Shown piece by piece: positions 8,236-17,808 of a stretch of 48,527 nt of DNA. The DNA comes from Bacillota bacterium (GTDB lineage Bacteria; Bacillota; Sulfobacillia; Sulfobacillales; Sulfobacillaceae). The stretch spans positions 1-48,527 of the forward strand of contig JAKADO010000013.1 of the NCBI GenBank assembly GCA_021820485.1. The letters run 5' to 3'. The notes beneath the pieces were generated by a model that made no database searches, was not told the DNA's origin, and saw nothing but the letters and a program-made list of their open reading frames with translations. Every line of letters starts with the position of its first letter. Within the stretch, counting starts at the first letter, position 1. Position numbers and translations under genes: made by a program.

Positions 8236-8880
8236 ATGGCCGTCCTGGAGAAAGGCCGTCCAACTCCAGTGACGAGACAATCCCTTATACGCGCCGCCCT
8301 GGGAATAGGGCTCGGCCTTATCATTCCCTTGGCGTTCCTCATCACCTTGTGGGCACGACGCCCCAGCCCAGCCAGCGCCAAAGGCGCTCTACCCACAGCA
8401 ACCACGATCGTTTTGGGCGATGCCTGCCCCACCTCCATCACGCTCCCCGCTTGGACCCAAAAGGTCGGAGTGACAACCCTGACCCTTGCCCAAGGAGGAG
8501 TCGGCTATTTTGGCAATGGCCTGCATGAAGAGGCTGAATGGTACCCACAAAGCCGTTGGACATTATATCTGGGAGGGCTTTCCGCCACGGACGTCGCCAT
8601 CGACCAAGAGGTGCTGAACACCTGGCCCCGTCTTCCAGACAGCGGCCGGGTATCTCTTCATGCAGGCGCCAAGCACTGGGTGATGACGGCCGCTTGGCGC
8701 GCTTCCGACTGCCTTTCGTTCTCGGCCCCGGTTCAGTCCTTGTCGGAAATCCCCGCACTGCTCGATATCGTCAAAATGCGACGGGTACATCCGGGATTGC
8801 GCGTCCGTTGCACCCTCCACCTTACATCTGCGGGCACATTCTTCGGCGCCTGCCAAATCACAGGTTCCGCACCGTCCTAA
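8236..8880 (+). CDS. Membrane-anchored extracellular protein of unknown function
   Basis: A 214-residue product. About 18 basic residues precede a single hydrophobic anchor (LGIGLGLIIPLAFLITLWA), and the rest, with three Cys residues, would face outside. No domain is recognised. ATG 8236 is chosen because GGGGAGA lies about 7 nt upstream; the frame is open to a TTG at 8128, but that start has no ribosome site. It converges on the oligopeptide transporter operon across a shared hairpin. Confidence 0.6.
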   Translation: MAVLEKGRPTPVTRQSLIRAALGIGLGLIIPLAFLITLWARRPSPASAKGALPTATTIVLGDACPTSITLPAWTQKVGVTTLTLAQGGVGYFGNGLHEEAEWYPQSRWTLYLGGLSATDVAIDQEVLNTWPRLPDSGRVSLHAGAKHWVMTAAWRASDCLSFSAPVQSLSEIPALLDIVKMRRVHPGLRVRCTLHLTSAGTFFGACQITGSAPS

Positions 8881-8913
8881 CCCCTTCAGCGAGATTGCGG
8901 ATCGCCCGCATGC

Positions 8914-8948
8914 GAAAAGAACCAAACCGTCCATGCCGGTTTGGTTCT
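8914..8948 (-). terminator. Terminator hairpin between convergent genes
   Basis: A perfect 12-bp inverted repeat (AGAACCAAACCG / CGGTTTGGTTCT, 7-nt loop, 8918-8948), with TTTT on the minus-strand side. It ends the oppA-oppB-oppC transcript and may also act on the plus-strand gene ending at 8880. Confidence 0.8.
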
Positions 8949-8974
8949 CAAAACACTCCGAACGCGTGCCCCCG

Positions 8975-9901
8975 TTATCCAATCCGCTGCATGCCGGTGG
9001 TCGACCGGGGGTCCAGCGCGTCGCGCAAGGCGTCGCCAATGAAGTTGATCGAGACCACGGCGATGGTGATGATGAGGCCCGGCGCCAAAATCATAATGGG
9101 ATGGGTGACAATGTAGTTTTCCGCCGAATCCAGCATGTTGCCCCACGAGGGAATGTCAGGCGACAATCCAAATCCCAAGAAGTCCAAGGAGGCCTCCGAC
9201 AGCATGGCGCCTGCGACTCCGAAGGCCGCCGACACCCACACTGGGGCCATGGCTCCCGGCAGTACATGCTTGAATACAATGCGGAGCGTCCTCGACCCTT
9301 GGGCTCGCGCCGCCTCCACGTATTCCTGCGATTTCAGCGACAGCACTTGGGAGCGCACAATGCGCGCCAGCCCCGTCCAACCGAACAGTCCAAGATAGAG
9401 GATCATGAGGCCGACCGAAGCGTTCGATCCCGTCAGGTTCAAAACCACCAACAGCAAAAAGATGGTCGGAAAGGACATCACCAGATCGACGAACCGCATC
9501 ATCAGACGGTCCCAAACCCCGCCCAAGTAGCCGGACAAAGCCCCATAGACCACGCCAATGGTGGTGGAGATAATCATGGACGAAAAGCCCACGAGAAACG
9601 ACACACGGCCTCCATACATCAACCGCGCCAACACGTCTTGCCCCAATTCGTCCGTGCCTAGCGGATGCGCCGGACTTGGCGGAAGGAGCACTTGGGTCAG
9701 ATTCGCCGTGGTGGGACTGTAAGGCGTGAGCAATGGCGCAAATATCGAGACAAAAATCAAAAAGAGCAAAATTGCCAAGCCCACGATAGCCAGACGATGT
9801 CGCGAAAATCGACGCCAGAATCGGCGCGCGCTGGACTCCGTGGTGGGGAGCGCTTGGAGCTGCGACTCCTCTTCCATTGGCGGAACATTAATAGTAGCCA
9901 T
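8975..9901 (-). CDS. Oligopeptide/dipeptide ABC transporter permease (OppC/DppC type)
   Basis: A 308-residue inner-membrane permease. It has the N-terminal OppC-type helix, the PLGTDELGQDVLARLMYG periplasmic-gate motif typical of this subfamily, about six membrane segments and the EAA loop EYVEAARAQGSRTLRIVFKH that docks on the ATPase. The chosen start is ATG 9901, 6 nt after GGAGGG, rather than the ATG at 9907 that abuts it. It follows oppB by 15 nt. No ATP-binding subunit gene is present in the operon. Confidence 0.93.
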   Translation of the reverse strand: MATINVPPMEEESQLQALPTTESSARRFWRRFSRHRLAIVGLAILLFLIFVSIFAPLLTPYSPTTANLTQVLLPPSPAHPLGTDELGQDVLARLMYGGRVSFLVGFSSMIISTTIGVVYGALSGYLGGVWDRLMMRFVDLVMSFPTIFLLLVVLNLTGSNASVGLMILYLGLFGWTGLARIVRSQVLSLKSQEYVEAARAQGSRTLRIVFKHVLPGAMAPVWVSAAFGVAGAMLSEASLDFLGFGLSPDIPSWGNMLDSAENYIVTHPIMILAPGLIITIAVVSINFIGDALRDALDPRSTTGMQRIG

Positions 9902-9916
9902 GTCCATCCCTCCCTG

Positions 9917-10870
9917 TTAGTTGTATTGAATGCGGGGGTCAAGCAACCCGTAAACCAAGTCTGCCAACAAGTTGCCGACTATCAAGAGGGCTGCGCTAAT
10001 CAACAGTTCCGCCATTTGCAAGGGATAGTCGCGATTGTTCAAGGAGGTGAGGAACAGACGGCCCATGCCGGGCCACGCGAAGATTTGCTCCGTAATGACC
10101 GCGCCGCCGAAAAAGGCGGGTAAGTCCATGCCAATAATGGTGACAATGGGCAACAGCGCATTTTTCAGCGCATGCTTCATAATCACCGTGCGTTCCTTCA
10201 ACCCCTTGGCTCGCGCGGTACGAATGTAGTCCTGCTGAATCACTTCGAGCATGCCTGACCGCATGAAGCGGCTCCACCCAGCGAGGCTGCCCAATCCCAG
10301 AACTGCTGTCGGCAAGATAAGATGCCGCAGCAGTTCCAAGAAGGATGGGGCGTAAAACTCGGAATACATGCCGGCCACCGGCAAAATACCCAGCTTCACA
10401 GCAAAGATAATTTGCAACAGCAACCCAAAGAAGAAGCTCGGCATGGCCCAAGCGAAGAAGCTGAGGAACGAGAAGGTGTAGTCAAAGGCGGTGTATCGGT
10501 GCGTCGCGGAATAGATTCCGAGAGGCAGCCCAATGCCCAGCGATACAATGAAAGCCGCGCCCATGAGAATCAAGGTGTTGGGCAAACGCTGCGCAATCAC
10601 GGAAATGACGGGTTGGCCCGTAAAGTAGCTGTACCCCCAATTGCCGTGCAGCAAAGCCCAGAGCCACTTGAAATAGCGAACGTACCACGGCTGATTCAGC
10701 CCCAGTTGGTGCGCCAGAATCGCAATCTGCGACTGACTCACGTGGGGGTTGTGCAGATAGACGCTTAAAGGTCCCCCCGGGGCCAAATTCATGATGAAAT
10801 ACGTGGCAATCGTCACTAAAAAGAGTAGCGGGATGGCCTCCAGAATGCGTTGGACAATATACTTTGCCAT
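9917..10870 (-). CDS. Oligopeptide/dipeptide ABC transporter permease (OppB/DppB type)
   Basis: A 317-residue permease with the usual OppB start (YIVQRILEAIPLLFLVTIA), a conserved LAPGGP segment, six membrane helices and the EAA loop DYIRTARAKGLKERTVIMKH. It ends with the family-typical DLVYGLLDPRIQY. ATG 10870 has GGGAG at good spacing. It is the middle gene of a three-gene operon with the binding protein upstream and OppC downstream. Confidence 0.93.
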   Translation of the reverse strand: MAKYIVQRILEAIPLLFLVTIATYFIMNLAPGGPLSVYLHNPHVSQSQIAILAHQLGLNQPWYVRYFKWLWALLHGNWGYSYFTGQPVISVIAQRLPNTLILMGAAFIVSLGIGLPLGIYSATHRYTAFDYTFSFLSFFAWAMPSFFFGLLLQIIFAVKLGILPVAGMYSEFYAPSFLELLRHLILPTAVLGLGSLAGWSRFMRSGMLEVIQQDYIRTARAKGLKERTVIMKHALKNALLPIVTIIGMDLPAFFGGAVITEQIFAWPGMGRLFLTSLNNRDYPLQMAELLISAALLIVGNLLADLVYGLLDPRIQYN

Positions 10871-10913
10871 GATTGACTCCCTTTCCGGGTCGTTTCCTCA
10901 GCCGACAACCCGA

Positions 10914-12539
10914 TTATTGCATTGACCAGTCCCACACCGGCGTGGTGCCAAACACGGTCTGCTGATACCCGTGCAGGTTCTTGGACACGGCGGTTTCATT
11001 CTTGTACCAGAACAGGAAGATGACGGGGAGCGTCTTCTGCTCAAGCTTCTGTATCTGGTCGTAGACCTTGCGCCGTGCCGGACGCGACGACAGGGTGACG
11101 CCCTGCGCCTGCAATTGGTCCATCTGCGCGTTCACGTAGCGCTCTCCGTTCTCCTGGGGAGAGGGCTGGAACGGGCTCTTGGGTACGTACTTGGAGTTGA
11201 AATCGATGGTATCGTCCGGGAACACCCCTTGACCCCATGAGAAGATCAACGCCTCGTCCTTGCCATTGACCTGCGGGCCAGGGTTCTGCGGCGTGCCGTT
11301 TCCGAAGACGATGGACCATCCTGCGGTATGCACCGGGGCATAGACGCCAATCTTTTCCCAATCCTGCGACACCACCTGAGCGATGTCCATTTCCGAGTGG
11401 GACGTCGAGCCGGTCCAAATCGGCACAGTCAGCTCTTGCCCATTCTTGTAGAGCCACCCGCCAGCCCCCTTGGTAAAGCCGTCCGCCTTCAGGATGGCCG
11501 CTGCCTTGGTCAAGCTGAATGTCCGGTGCGGCACGTTGGGATCATAGAAGTATCCGCCCGGAACCTGGTCACCGTGCGCCACTATCGCCAGGCCATGCAT
11601 GATGTCGGTGACGATTTGCTGTTTGGGAGTGGCGTAGTCCAGCGCTTGACGGACTTTCACGTCTTTCAGGAAGTGGTTTTCATCAAGCTGAATCAGGTTA
11701 TAGGTGGCCTGCAGCGTCTTCTCGATGGTGTACTTGCTGGAAAGGCTGCTCGCTTGCGTAACGTCACTGGAAGGAATGGTGCCAAGGCTCAATTTTCCGG
11801 TCGACAGCATGTTGAACTGGGTGTCCGTATTGGGCACGATCTGCAGAATCATCTTTTGAATGTGCACCGGTGACCCAAACCAGTGCGGGTTGGGAACAAA
11901 GGTCAGACTCTGATCCTGCTGCCAGCTCTTCAACACGTAAGGTCCGGCCACGACGGGAGTGCTCTTGGTATAGATTCCGTGGTTGATTTGGCTCGGAGTC
12001 CACTTGTCAAAGATGTGCTTCGGGACAATGTAGCTCGAACCCACCGTCGCCATGAAGGGGGCGTAGGGCTGGGTCAGCGTGAAGACCACCTTGTGCGGTC
12101 CCTCGGCCACTACGTTTTTGACGTAGTTCCAGCCCGTGTTGTATGTGATTTGAATCTTGGGATTGGTCATGTAATGCCATGTATAGACAACGTCAGCCGA
12201 GGTCAGCGGCTTCCCATCAGACCAAGTCGCCTTGGGGTTCAAGTTGAAGGTATAGGTTAACCCGTTCGAGGACTCGCTCCAACTCGTCGCGATTTCTCCT
12301 GTCCACTTGTCGTGCAGATTCAAGTACGCCAAGCTGGCATTCATCAGCTCTAGCGGCATGTTGTCCACTGCCAGCGTGCCCATCGCGGGCGTTAAGTTGT
12401 CCGGATTCTGCGACAACGCTTCCACAAACGGAGCTGAGCTTTGCGTGCTGGTCGTCGTGGGGCTCGATCCGCAAGCGGCCAGCCCTGCGGCCAGCAATCC
12501 AGCGGAGGCCATAACGACCGCCATCTTCTTCAACACCAT
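10914..12539 (-). CDS. Peptide-binding lipoprotein of ABC transporter (OppA/DppA family)
   Basis: A 541-residue extracytoplasmic solute-binding protein, family 5. The signal peptide ends in the lipobox LAAC (Cys23), followed by a Ser/Thr linker and family-5 segments such as TYTFNLNPKATWSDGKPLTSADV and RQALDYATPKQQIV. ATG 12539 lies 5 nt after GAGGAGG. It is first in the operon with two permeases, and a possible promoter (TTGACC at 12654-12659 on the minus strand) lies upstream. Peptides are the expected substrate class; the actual ligand is unknown. Confidence 0.93.
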   Translation of the reverse strand: MVLKKMAVVMASAGLLAAGLAACGSSPTTTSTQSSAPFVEALSQNPDNLTPAMGTLAVDNMPLELMNASLAYLNLHDKWTGEIATSWSESSNGLTYTFNLNPKATWSDGKPLTSADVVYTWHYMTNPKIQITYNTGWNYVKNVVAEGPHKVVFTLTQPYAPFMATVGSSYIVPKHIFDKWTPSQINHGIYTKSTPVVAGPYVLKSWQQDQSLTFVPNPHWFGSPVHIQKMILQIVPNTDTQFNMLSTGKLSLGTIPSSDVTQASSLSSKYTIEKTLQATYNLIQLDENHFLKDVKVRQALDYATPKQQIVTDIMHGLAIVAHGDQVPGGYFYDPNVPHRTFSLTKAAAILKADGFTKGAGGWLYKNGQELTVPIWTGSTSHSEMDIAQVVSQDWEKIGVYAPVHTAGWSIVFGNGTPQNPGPQVNGKDEALIFSWGQGVFPDDTIDFNSKYVPKSPFQPSPQENGERYVNAQMDQLQAQGVTLSSRPARRKVYDQIQKLEQKTLPVIFLFWYKNETAVSKNLHGYQQTVFGTTPVWDWSMQ

Positions 12540-12721
12540 CAATCCCTCCTCAGTGCCTAAGACAATACGCCGTCGAAGCAAATCGAAAGTTCAAAAGTGA
12601 AGCTTGATTTCTGACACATCGTTCCGAATCAGCGCATAAAAAATTGCCTCATCGGTCAACCGTCCTGTCATATGACTGCGCGGTACGGGTCCTGCGCCGT
12701 CGTCGTCTTCTGCCAGCCGCC

Positions 12722-13597
12722 TTATCCATGAGTGCTGATTCTTCTATGATCCCGAACCGACTCTTCCGTCGCCTTCAAATGCTGATATGTCTGCTCTCGG
12801 GCATAGTTAGCCATATATAAGGCGAGGGCGTCCCCAACCACCATTGACGCCAACACGGAACTGGTCGCACCGATGCGCGGTTCGGGCTCAATTGCAGTGA
12901 CGTAAAAGACCAAATTGGCCATGTCAGCCAAGAGGTTCTTACGGCGAAACTGGGTGATCGCGACAATGGCCGCCTTCTTTGCCCGCGCCAACCGCGCAAG
13001 CTCCAAGACCTCTTCGGTGCTGCCAGAAAACGAGACCAAAATGGCCACATCGTGCTCTGCGAGCAATGCAGAGGACATCAGGGCGACGTGGACGTCAGAA
13101 GGATTCGATACGGGATATCCCAAGCGCATCAGCTTTTGGTATAGGTCATCCGCCACCACGCGCGATGCAGCCATGCCAAACAGGACAATGCGGCGCGCTC
13201 CTGCCAAGAGCCGGGCCACCTCTTCGACCTGCTGTTCGCGGATTCCATGGATGGTTTCGCTCACCGAGGTCAAGACACCATGCGAAAACGCGCCGATCAG
13301 CGTATTGAATCCCGCCGCCGGGTTCAGTTCCGGGTAATCGCGAAGGGAATGGGTCTCATGCCGGACTAAATCCGCCGTCAGCAATACCTTGAGAGCGCTA
13401 AAACCATCTACTTGGAGAGAGTGGCACAGCCGAATGACAGCCGCTTGACTGGATTGAGCGCGTTCAGCCAATCCCCGAACTGTCAGTGAGAGAACATCTT
13501 GAGGATGATCCAAAATCCAGCGGCCCACCTTGGCCTCAGAAGCGGCCAATAGGTCGAGGTTCGATTCAAGACGCTCTACCACACCGGAGATTGCCAC
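12722..13597 (-). CDS. MurR/RpiR-family transcriptional regulator
   Basis: A 291-residue regulator with an N-terminal HTH_6 domain (LTVRGLAERAQSSQAAVIRL) and a C-terminal SIS sugar-phosphate-binding domain (RIVLFGMAASRVVADDL, ILVSFSGSTEEVLELARLA). Members usually sense sugar phosphates, including murein-derived ones. The start is GTG 13597, with GAGGGTGAG 6 nt upstream. It lies just upstream of the peptide transporter in the same direction, so it may control uptake of cell-wall peptides; that link is inference. Confidence 0.9.
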   Translation of the reverse strand: MAISGVVERLESNLDLLAASEAKVGRWILDHPQDVLSLTVRGLAERAQSSQAAVIRLCHSLQVDGFSALKVLLTADLVRHETHSLRDYPELNPAAGFNTLIGAFSHGVLTSVSETIHGIREQQVEEVARLLAGARRIVLFGMAASRVVADDLYQKLMRLGYPVSNPSDVHVALMSSALLAEHDVAILVSFSGSTEEVLELARLARAKKAAIVAITQFRRKNLLADMANLVFYVTAIEPEPRIGATSSVLASMVVGDALALYMANYAREQTYQHLKATEESVRDHRRISTHG

Positions 13598-13873
13598 GAG
13601 CCGCTCACCCTCATCGAATGTTTAAGCCGACCTATTGAGGACAACATCTCCTCCAAGATCTCTGAGAGCCAATCGTATATTGGAGGACATGCCAATCATA
13701 GCACTGGTGCCCAATTTAGTACAATATTTCAATCCTTTTGAGATTGTTTCTTGATTCACAAATCGAGGGCCTCGGTAAATGAGCTGACAAGTTCCCTCCG
13801 TCGGGGTACCATGGTACATATTTCATTGCACCATGCCATACACCTGAAGTAATTTCGGGAAGGATGGAGCGAC

Positions 13874-15013
13874 ATGTCCTCATATGCGGTCATTGTTGTC
13901 GGAGCAGGTCCTGCGGGCACCACTGCCGCGCGCGTTTTGGCCGAAGCAGGCGTCCCTGTGCTGATCCTCGAACGAGACCACATTCCTCGTGTCAAGCCCT
14001 GCGGCGGTGCGTTGACCCATCGTGTCCTCCCGCTTTTGCCCCGGGGAGCTGAAACACAGTTTCAGGCCCACCCCACTCACTGGACCTTTCAAGGGCGAAG
14101 CGGCAATGCCGTCACGGTCTCGCGCGATGAACCCTATTGTCATATTGTTGAGCGGCAGTACTTCGATCAGTTTCTGGCACAGGCCGCGCATTCCGCCGGT
14201 GCCGCCGTGCATGACGGCGAGGCGTTGGAACGCATCGAGGACACGCCCCAAGGGCTTCAGTTGGTCACCAGCCACGGTCAGTATCATGCCGATCTGGTCA
14301 TCGCTGCTGACGGGGCCCACGGCATCACGGCCAAGGCCGTGGGTTTCCCGCGTCCTCAACTTGGAGCAGCCATCGAGGCCGAGGTCCCGGTAGACGACTC
14401 GCTATGGGCGCAATACGAAAGCCGGGTGGAGATTCATGTGGGCCGCTATCCGTGGGGTTATGCGTGGGTAATTCCCCGCGCCGGAGTACTCAACGTCGGC
14501 GTCGGCTCATTCCGACCGCGAGTCTTCCCCTTGAAGCAAAGGTTCCATGAGTTCGCGGCAAGCATTGTGGGCGATCGCCCCATCCAGCCGCTCGCCCACC
14601 CTCTCCCGTACCGGCTACGTTTCGCTCCCCCGGTCGTCAGGCGGGTATTGTTTGCGGGAGACGCCGCCGGCTACATGGACGCCTTCTCCGCAGAGGGCAT
14701 CTATTCGGCGCTGCGTTCCGGCCAATTGGCGGGGGAGACCGCCTTGCAGGCGTTGGCCACTGGAGCGCCGCTCTCCCAGTATGCCGACCGGCTCCATGAT
14801 GAGTTTTGGCCTTCGTTGAAGGCCGCCGTCAAAATGGGGTTGCTTTTCTACCCCTTGGCGGGCTTCTGGTCAGATTTCTTCGCGGAGAATCAAATGCTCC
14901 TGTCGGACTACTTGGACGTCGCTATGGGAAAGTTGCCGTATCACGCGCTCCGGGCGAATACGGAGCGCGCCTTGCTGACCCATCCGCGGACCTTGCTAGC
15001 GCACCGCCACTAA
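13874..15013 (+). CDS. Geranylgeranyl reductase-family FAD-dependent oxidoreductase
   Basis: A 379-residue flavoprotein. The N-terminus has the dinucleotide-binding motif VVGAGPAGTTAARVL (GAGPAG 11-16), then the KPCGGAL segment that marks this family, and later the second FAD motif FAGDAAGYMDAFSAEGI. Relatives saturate isoprenoid chains of quinones, chlorophyll side chains or archaeal-type lipids; in this context menaquinone side-chain reduction is a reasonable guess. ATG 13874 follows GGAG at 4-nt spacing. Its last 18 bases overlap the end of the convergent uppP-like gene. Confidence 0.87.
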   Translation: MSSYAVIVVGAGPAGTTAARVLAEAGVPVLILERDHIPRVKPCGGALTHRVLPLLPRGAETQFQAHPTHWTFQGRSGNAVTVSRDEPYCHIVERQYFDQFLAQAAHSAGAAVHDGEALERIEDTPQGLQLVTSHGQYHADLVIAADGAHGITAKAVGFPRPQLGAAIEAEVPVDDSLWAQYESRVEIHVGRYPWGYAWVIPRAGVLNVGVGSFRPRVFPLKQRFHEFAASIVGDRPIQPLAHPLPYRLRFAPPVVRRVLFAGDAAGYMDAFSAEGIYSALRSGQLAGETALQALATGAPLSQYADRLHDEFWPSLKAAVKMGLLFYPLAGFWSDFFAENQMLLSDYLDVAMGKLPYHALRANTERALLTHPRTLLAHRH

Positions 15014-15811
15014 GGCTGCCACACCCAATGCCAGCGAGATCCACGCCAGCGTAGTGAGCCGATGGGTCCGGAAGTATCGCAGCAAAAAACGTGTGGAAAG
15101 CCACGCCACGACAAACGCGGCGACTCCGCCAGCCAAGGCGGGTCCGAGGAGGCCATGCACCCCATGGTGCAGTTTTGGGAGTTCCACCAGTGCCGCGGCA
15201 AGGATGATGGGCGTCGCCATTAGGAAGCTGAAGTGGGCGGCATCCTCTGGGGCAAGCCCTTCTCGCTGGCCGGCGACAATGGTCAATCCCGATCGGGAAA
15301 GTCCGGGAATTAAGGCGAACACTTGGTATAGGCCGATCTTGAAGGCCTCACGCCCAGACATTTGCGAGAGCGTCCGGTGATACCGATAGCGGTTCCGACG
15401 ACTGCCCCACAAAAGAAACAACCCATTAACCATGAGGAACAGAGCGGCGACCAAGGGTCGGCCAAACAGGGCCGAAATCTTGTGTTTCAACAAAAGCCCG
15501 GCCAGGCCAGCAGGAATCGTGGCCCAAACAAGGAGCCAAGCCATGAGTCCGTCTGTGGTGCGGCGCCCCCCGACCCAACGAATAAATCCACGAATGATGC
15601 GAACCCACTCGTGCCGAAAATAGAGGATGAGCGCCAGCGCCGTCCCCAGGTGAAGCGCCACCAGGAAGGGCAGGTACCGGGCACCTTGGGTAGGCACCAC
15701 AAAGTGGGCAACCTTGGGAAGAATGACCAACAGCCCTAGGCTCGAGAAGGGGAACAGCTCGGCCAATCCCTGAATGAACCCTAAAACAATGGCCGTCACG
15801 ATGGGCACCAC
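14996..15811 (-). CDS. uppP: UppP/BacA-like undecaprenyl-diphosphatase with altered active site
   Basis: A 271-residue multi-pass membrane protein of the UppP family, which dephosphorylates undecaprenyl diphosphate to recycle the cell-wall lipid carrier. The first family motif reads QGLAELFPFSSLGLL: the Glu (E18) and Ser pair are present, but the His that normally follows (SSTGH) is Leu27. The second motif PGLSRSGLT keeps its Arg. Loss of that His would be expected to reduce catalysis, so this may be a specialised paralogue. The start is GTG 15811 after GGAGGAGG. Confidence 0.82.
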   Translation of the reverse strand: MVPIVTAIVLGFIQGLAELFPFSSLGLLVILPKVAHFVVPTQGARYLPFLVALHLGTALALILYFRHEWVRIIRGFIRWVGGRRTTDGLMAWLLVWATIPAGLAGLLLKHKISALFGRPLVAALFLMVNGLFLLWGSRRNRYRYHRTLSQMSGREAFKIGLYQVFALIPGLSRSGLTIVAGQREGLAPEDAAHFSFLMATPIILAAALVELPKLHHGVHGLLGPALAGGVAAFVVAWLSTRFLLRYFRTHRLTTLAWISLALGVAALVAVR

Positions 15812-15876
15812 AATCCTCCTCCCGCTTTTGGCTCAAGAATATCATGGCTGGCGGGAGGACCCTCAGATTTAGGCGC

Positions 15877-16995
15877 TTAAAGGAATCGCGCCGCACTAAA
15901 CGCCGGATTGATGGGGCGTCCCTCCAGCATGTGTCGCACCACCAGTTCCGCGGAGTATGGACCGCATAAGAGACCGCCCGCCCCGTGCCCGGTCACCACA
16001 AAGAGGCCCTCGACAGGGGGCACGGCCCCAAGAATGGGCCGTCCGTCCTCAGATGCCGGGCGAAGTCCAACCCGCCACTCGACCACCATGGCGGGCTTCA
16101 AGCCGGGGGCCACGCGAAACGCCTGAGTGAGCACTTCGTGTTGACCTTCCGCAGTCAAGTGCGGCGCATCCCCGGTGCCTGTCTCGCGCGTTGCTCCCGC
16201 CACAACCCGGCCGTCGGGCCATGCCAGCAGATAGTGTCCATGCATTCCCTCAATAATGGGCCACTCTCCCGCGTCGCGGCGGTCAGTCGCAAGATGGACG
16301 ATTTGACCCCGATGCGGCGTGAGTCCAAGATGCAATCCGACGGGCTCCAACAGGGACCGTGACCAAAAACCGGCCGCCATGACAACCTGGTCGGCGTCAG
16401 CGTCGCCTCGATCGGTCGTCACCCCACGAATGCGCCCCTCCTTCACCTGGAGCCCCTGAACCTCGGCATCGATCCATTGGGCTCCATGTCGCTCGCTGTC
16501 CATCCGCAGCGCTGAAGCCAGCTTGCGACCGTCAACCCGGGCGGCCTGGGGATAGTACAGCGCCTCCGCGACGTCGCCGAGGAGGGGGAGCTGTTCGCGC
16601 AGCCAATCCGGGTTGACCTCTTGCACCGCGTGTTGAGTGGGAAAGCGCCCCTCTGCTTGGCGCCGAAAAATCGCAGTCTTGGCACGTTCGAAGGCCGTCG
16701 GGTCCTCCCCTCGCATCCGGACCTTGGCAATGCCTGCCTGCCCATACCCGATGTCGTAGTCGTTCAGCCGTTCGACCAATTCCGGATAATAACGCCCGGC
16801 GGCCATCGCCAGTTCCACATAATCTGGGTCGACCACGGCGCTAATCTCGGGCGAAATGATTCCCGCTCCCGCCCAGGTTGCGTTTCCCGGCCGCTTAAGG
16901 TCATAGACGGCCACTGGAACTCCCTGGCGGGCCAGCAAATGAGCCATCATCCCGCCTAGAAGTCCCCCGCCAACCACCATTGTCCTGTTCACCAC
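15877..16995 (-). CDS. FAD-dependent oxidase of the glycine oxidase (ThiO)/DAO family
   Basis: A 372-residue flavoprotein with the N-terminal motif VVGGGLLGGMMAHLLARQG, the AGAGIISPE segment, and a C-terminal VEWRVGLRPASEDGRPILG plus GHGAGGLL region typical of ThiO and D-amino-acid oxidases. ThiO makes dehydroglycine for the thiazole of thiamine, but no other thiamine gene is adjacent, so the substrate is uncertain. Start candidates are GTG at 16995 or 16992, or the ATG at 16980. Confidence 0.83.
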   Translation of the reverse strand: MVNRTMVVGGGLLGGMMAHLLARQGVPVAVYDLKRPGNATWAGAGIISPEISAVVDPDYVELAMAAGRYYPELVERLNDYDIGYGQAGIAKVRMRGEDPTAFERAKTAIFRRQAEGRFPTQHAVQEVNPDWLREQLPLLGDVAEALYYPQAARVDGRKLASALRMDSERHGAQWIDAEVQGLQVKEGRIRGVTTDRGDADADQVVMAAGFWSRSLLEPVGLHLGLTPHRGQIVHLATDRRDAGEWPIIEGMHGHYLLAWPDGRVVAGATRETGTGDAPHLTAEGQHEVLTQAFRVAPGLKPAMVVEWRVGLRPASEDGRPILGAVPPVEGLFVVTGHGAGGLLCGPYSAELVVRHMLEGRPINPAFSAARFL

Positions 16996-17064
16996 GAACC
17001 GCCTCGCTTTCGCGTTGGACTTCGTTAGACGGTTGGATTTATCCTTGTTTTAGGAGGGATCCCC

Positions 17065-17808
17065 ATGCTTCCCTTGCGTGAGCTCACGTATCAAGCGCCT
17101 GAACCGGCTCCGGCAACGTACCCCCACCATCTCCCCGCCTTGTCGGGGTTTCAGCACTTGCCCTTCACTCAACCCGTGACTTTTTTCATCGGCGACAACG
17201 GCAGCGGCAAGTCCACCCTGCTGGAATCCTTGGCGGTCAAGGCCGGGTTTCATGCGCAGGGAGGCAGCCACCACGCCAATTACCCGGTCGCCAATACCGA
17301 TACCCATTTGGCAGATGCCCTGCGCCTGATTTGGAACCGGAAGGTGTCGAACGGCTTCTTCTTCCGTGCGGAAAGCTTCTTTGCGTATGCAAGCTATGTC
17401 GACGAACTCGCGCAGGATTCCGCCAAGGCGCTGCAGCCGTTCGGAGGGGTCTCCCTCCACCACCGATCCCATGGGGAGTCGTTTTTAGCGCTGTTTCAAA
17501 ACCGATTGGACGCCGATCGGCCTGCCCTCTATCTCTTTGACGAACCCGAGGCGGCGCTCTCCATCACCGGTCAACTAGCCCTGTTGCGCATCATGCACCG
17601 CTGGGCCAAGTCCGGTCACGTACAGGTGATTGTCGCCACACATTCCCCCATCCTGCTGGCCTTTCCCAAAGCCGCCATTTGGACGTTTGACACCACTCCC
17701 CTCAGCCCGACCACCTACCGAGAGTCCGCTCCCTATCAAGTCACGCGAGCGTTTCTCGAGGACCCGGAGCGAATTTTTCACGAACTGTTCTCTGAGGATG
17801 ACGAATAG
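17065..17808 (+). CDS. Small ABC-type AAA ATPase
   Basis: A 247-residue soluble ATPase with Walker A GDNGSGKST (43-51), an ABC-signature-like SHGESFLALF, Walker B ALYLFDEPEAAL and the switch motif VIVATHSPIL. It has neither a transporter partner nor a coiled-coil arm, so it belongs with the compact predicted ATPases rather than transporters or SMC proteins. ATG 17065 is preceded by TAGGAGGGA. The role is unknown. Confidence 0.82.
   Translation: MLPLRELTYQAPEPAPATYPHHLPALSGFQHLPFTQPVTFFIGDNGSGKSTLLESLAVKAGFHAQGGSHHANYPVANTDTHLADALRLIWNRKVSNGFFFRAESFFAYASYVDELAQDSAKALQPFGGVSLHHRSHGESFLALFQNRLDADRPALYLFDEPEAALSITGQLALLRIMHRWAKSGHVQVIVATHSPILLAFPKAAIWTFDTTPLSPTTYRESAPYQVTRAFLEDPERIFHELFSEDDE

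Noticed and set aside
13622..13819. 65-codon minus-strand frame in the gap before the flavoprotein gene
   Set aside because: It has no ribosome site and no family, and its composition is atypical. The gap does hold a 12-bp palindrome GTACCATGGTAC (13806-13817), too common a kind of sequence to call an operator.
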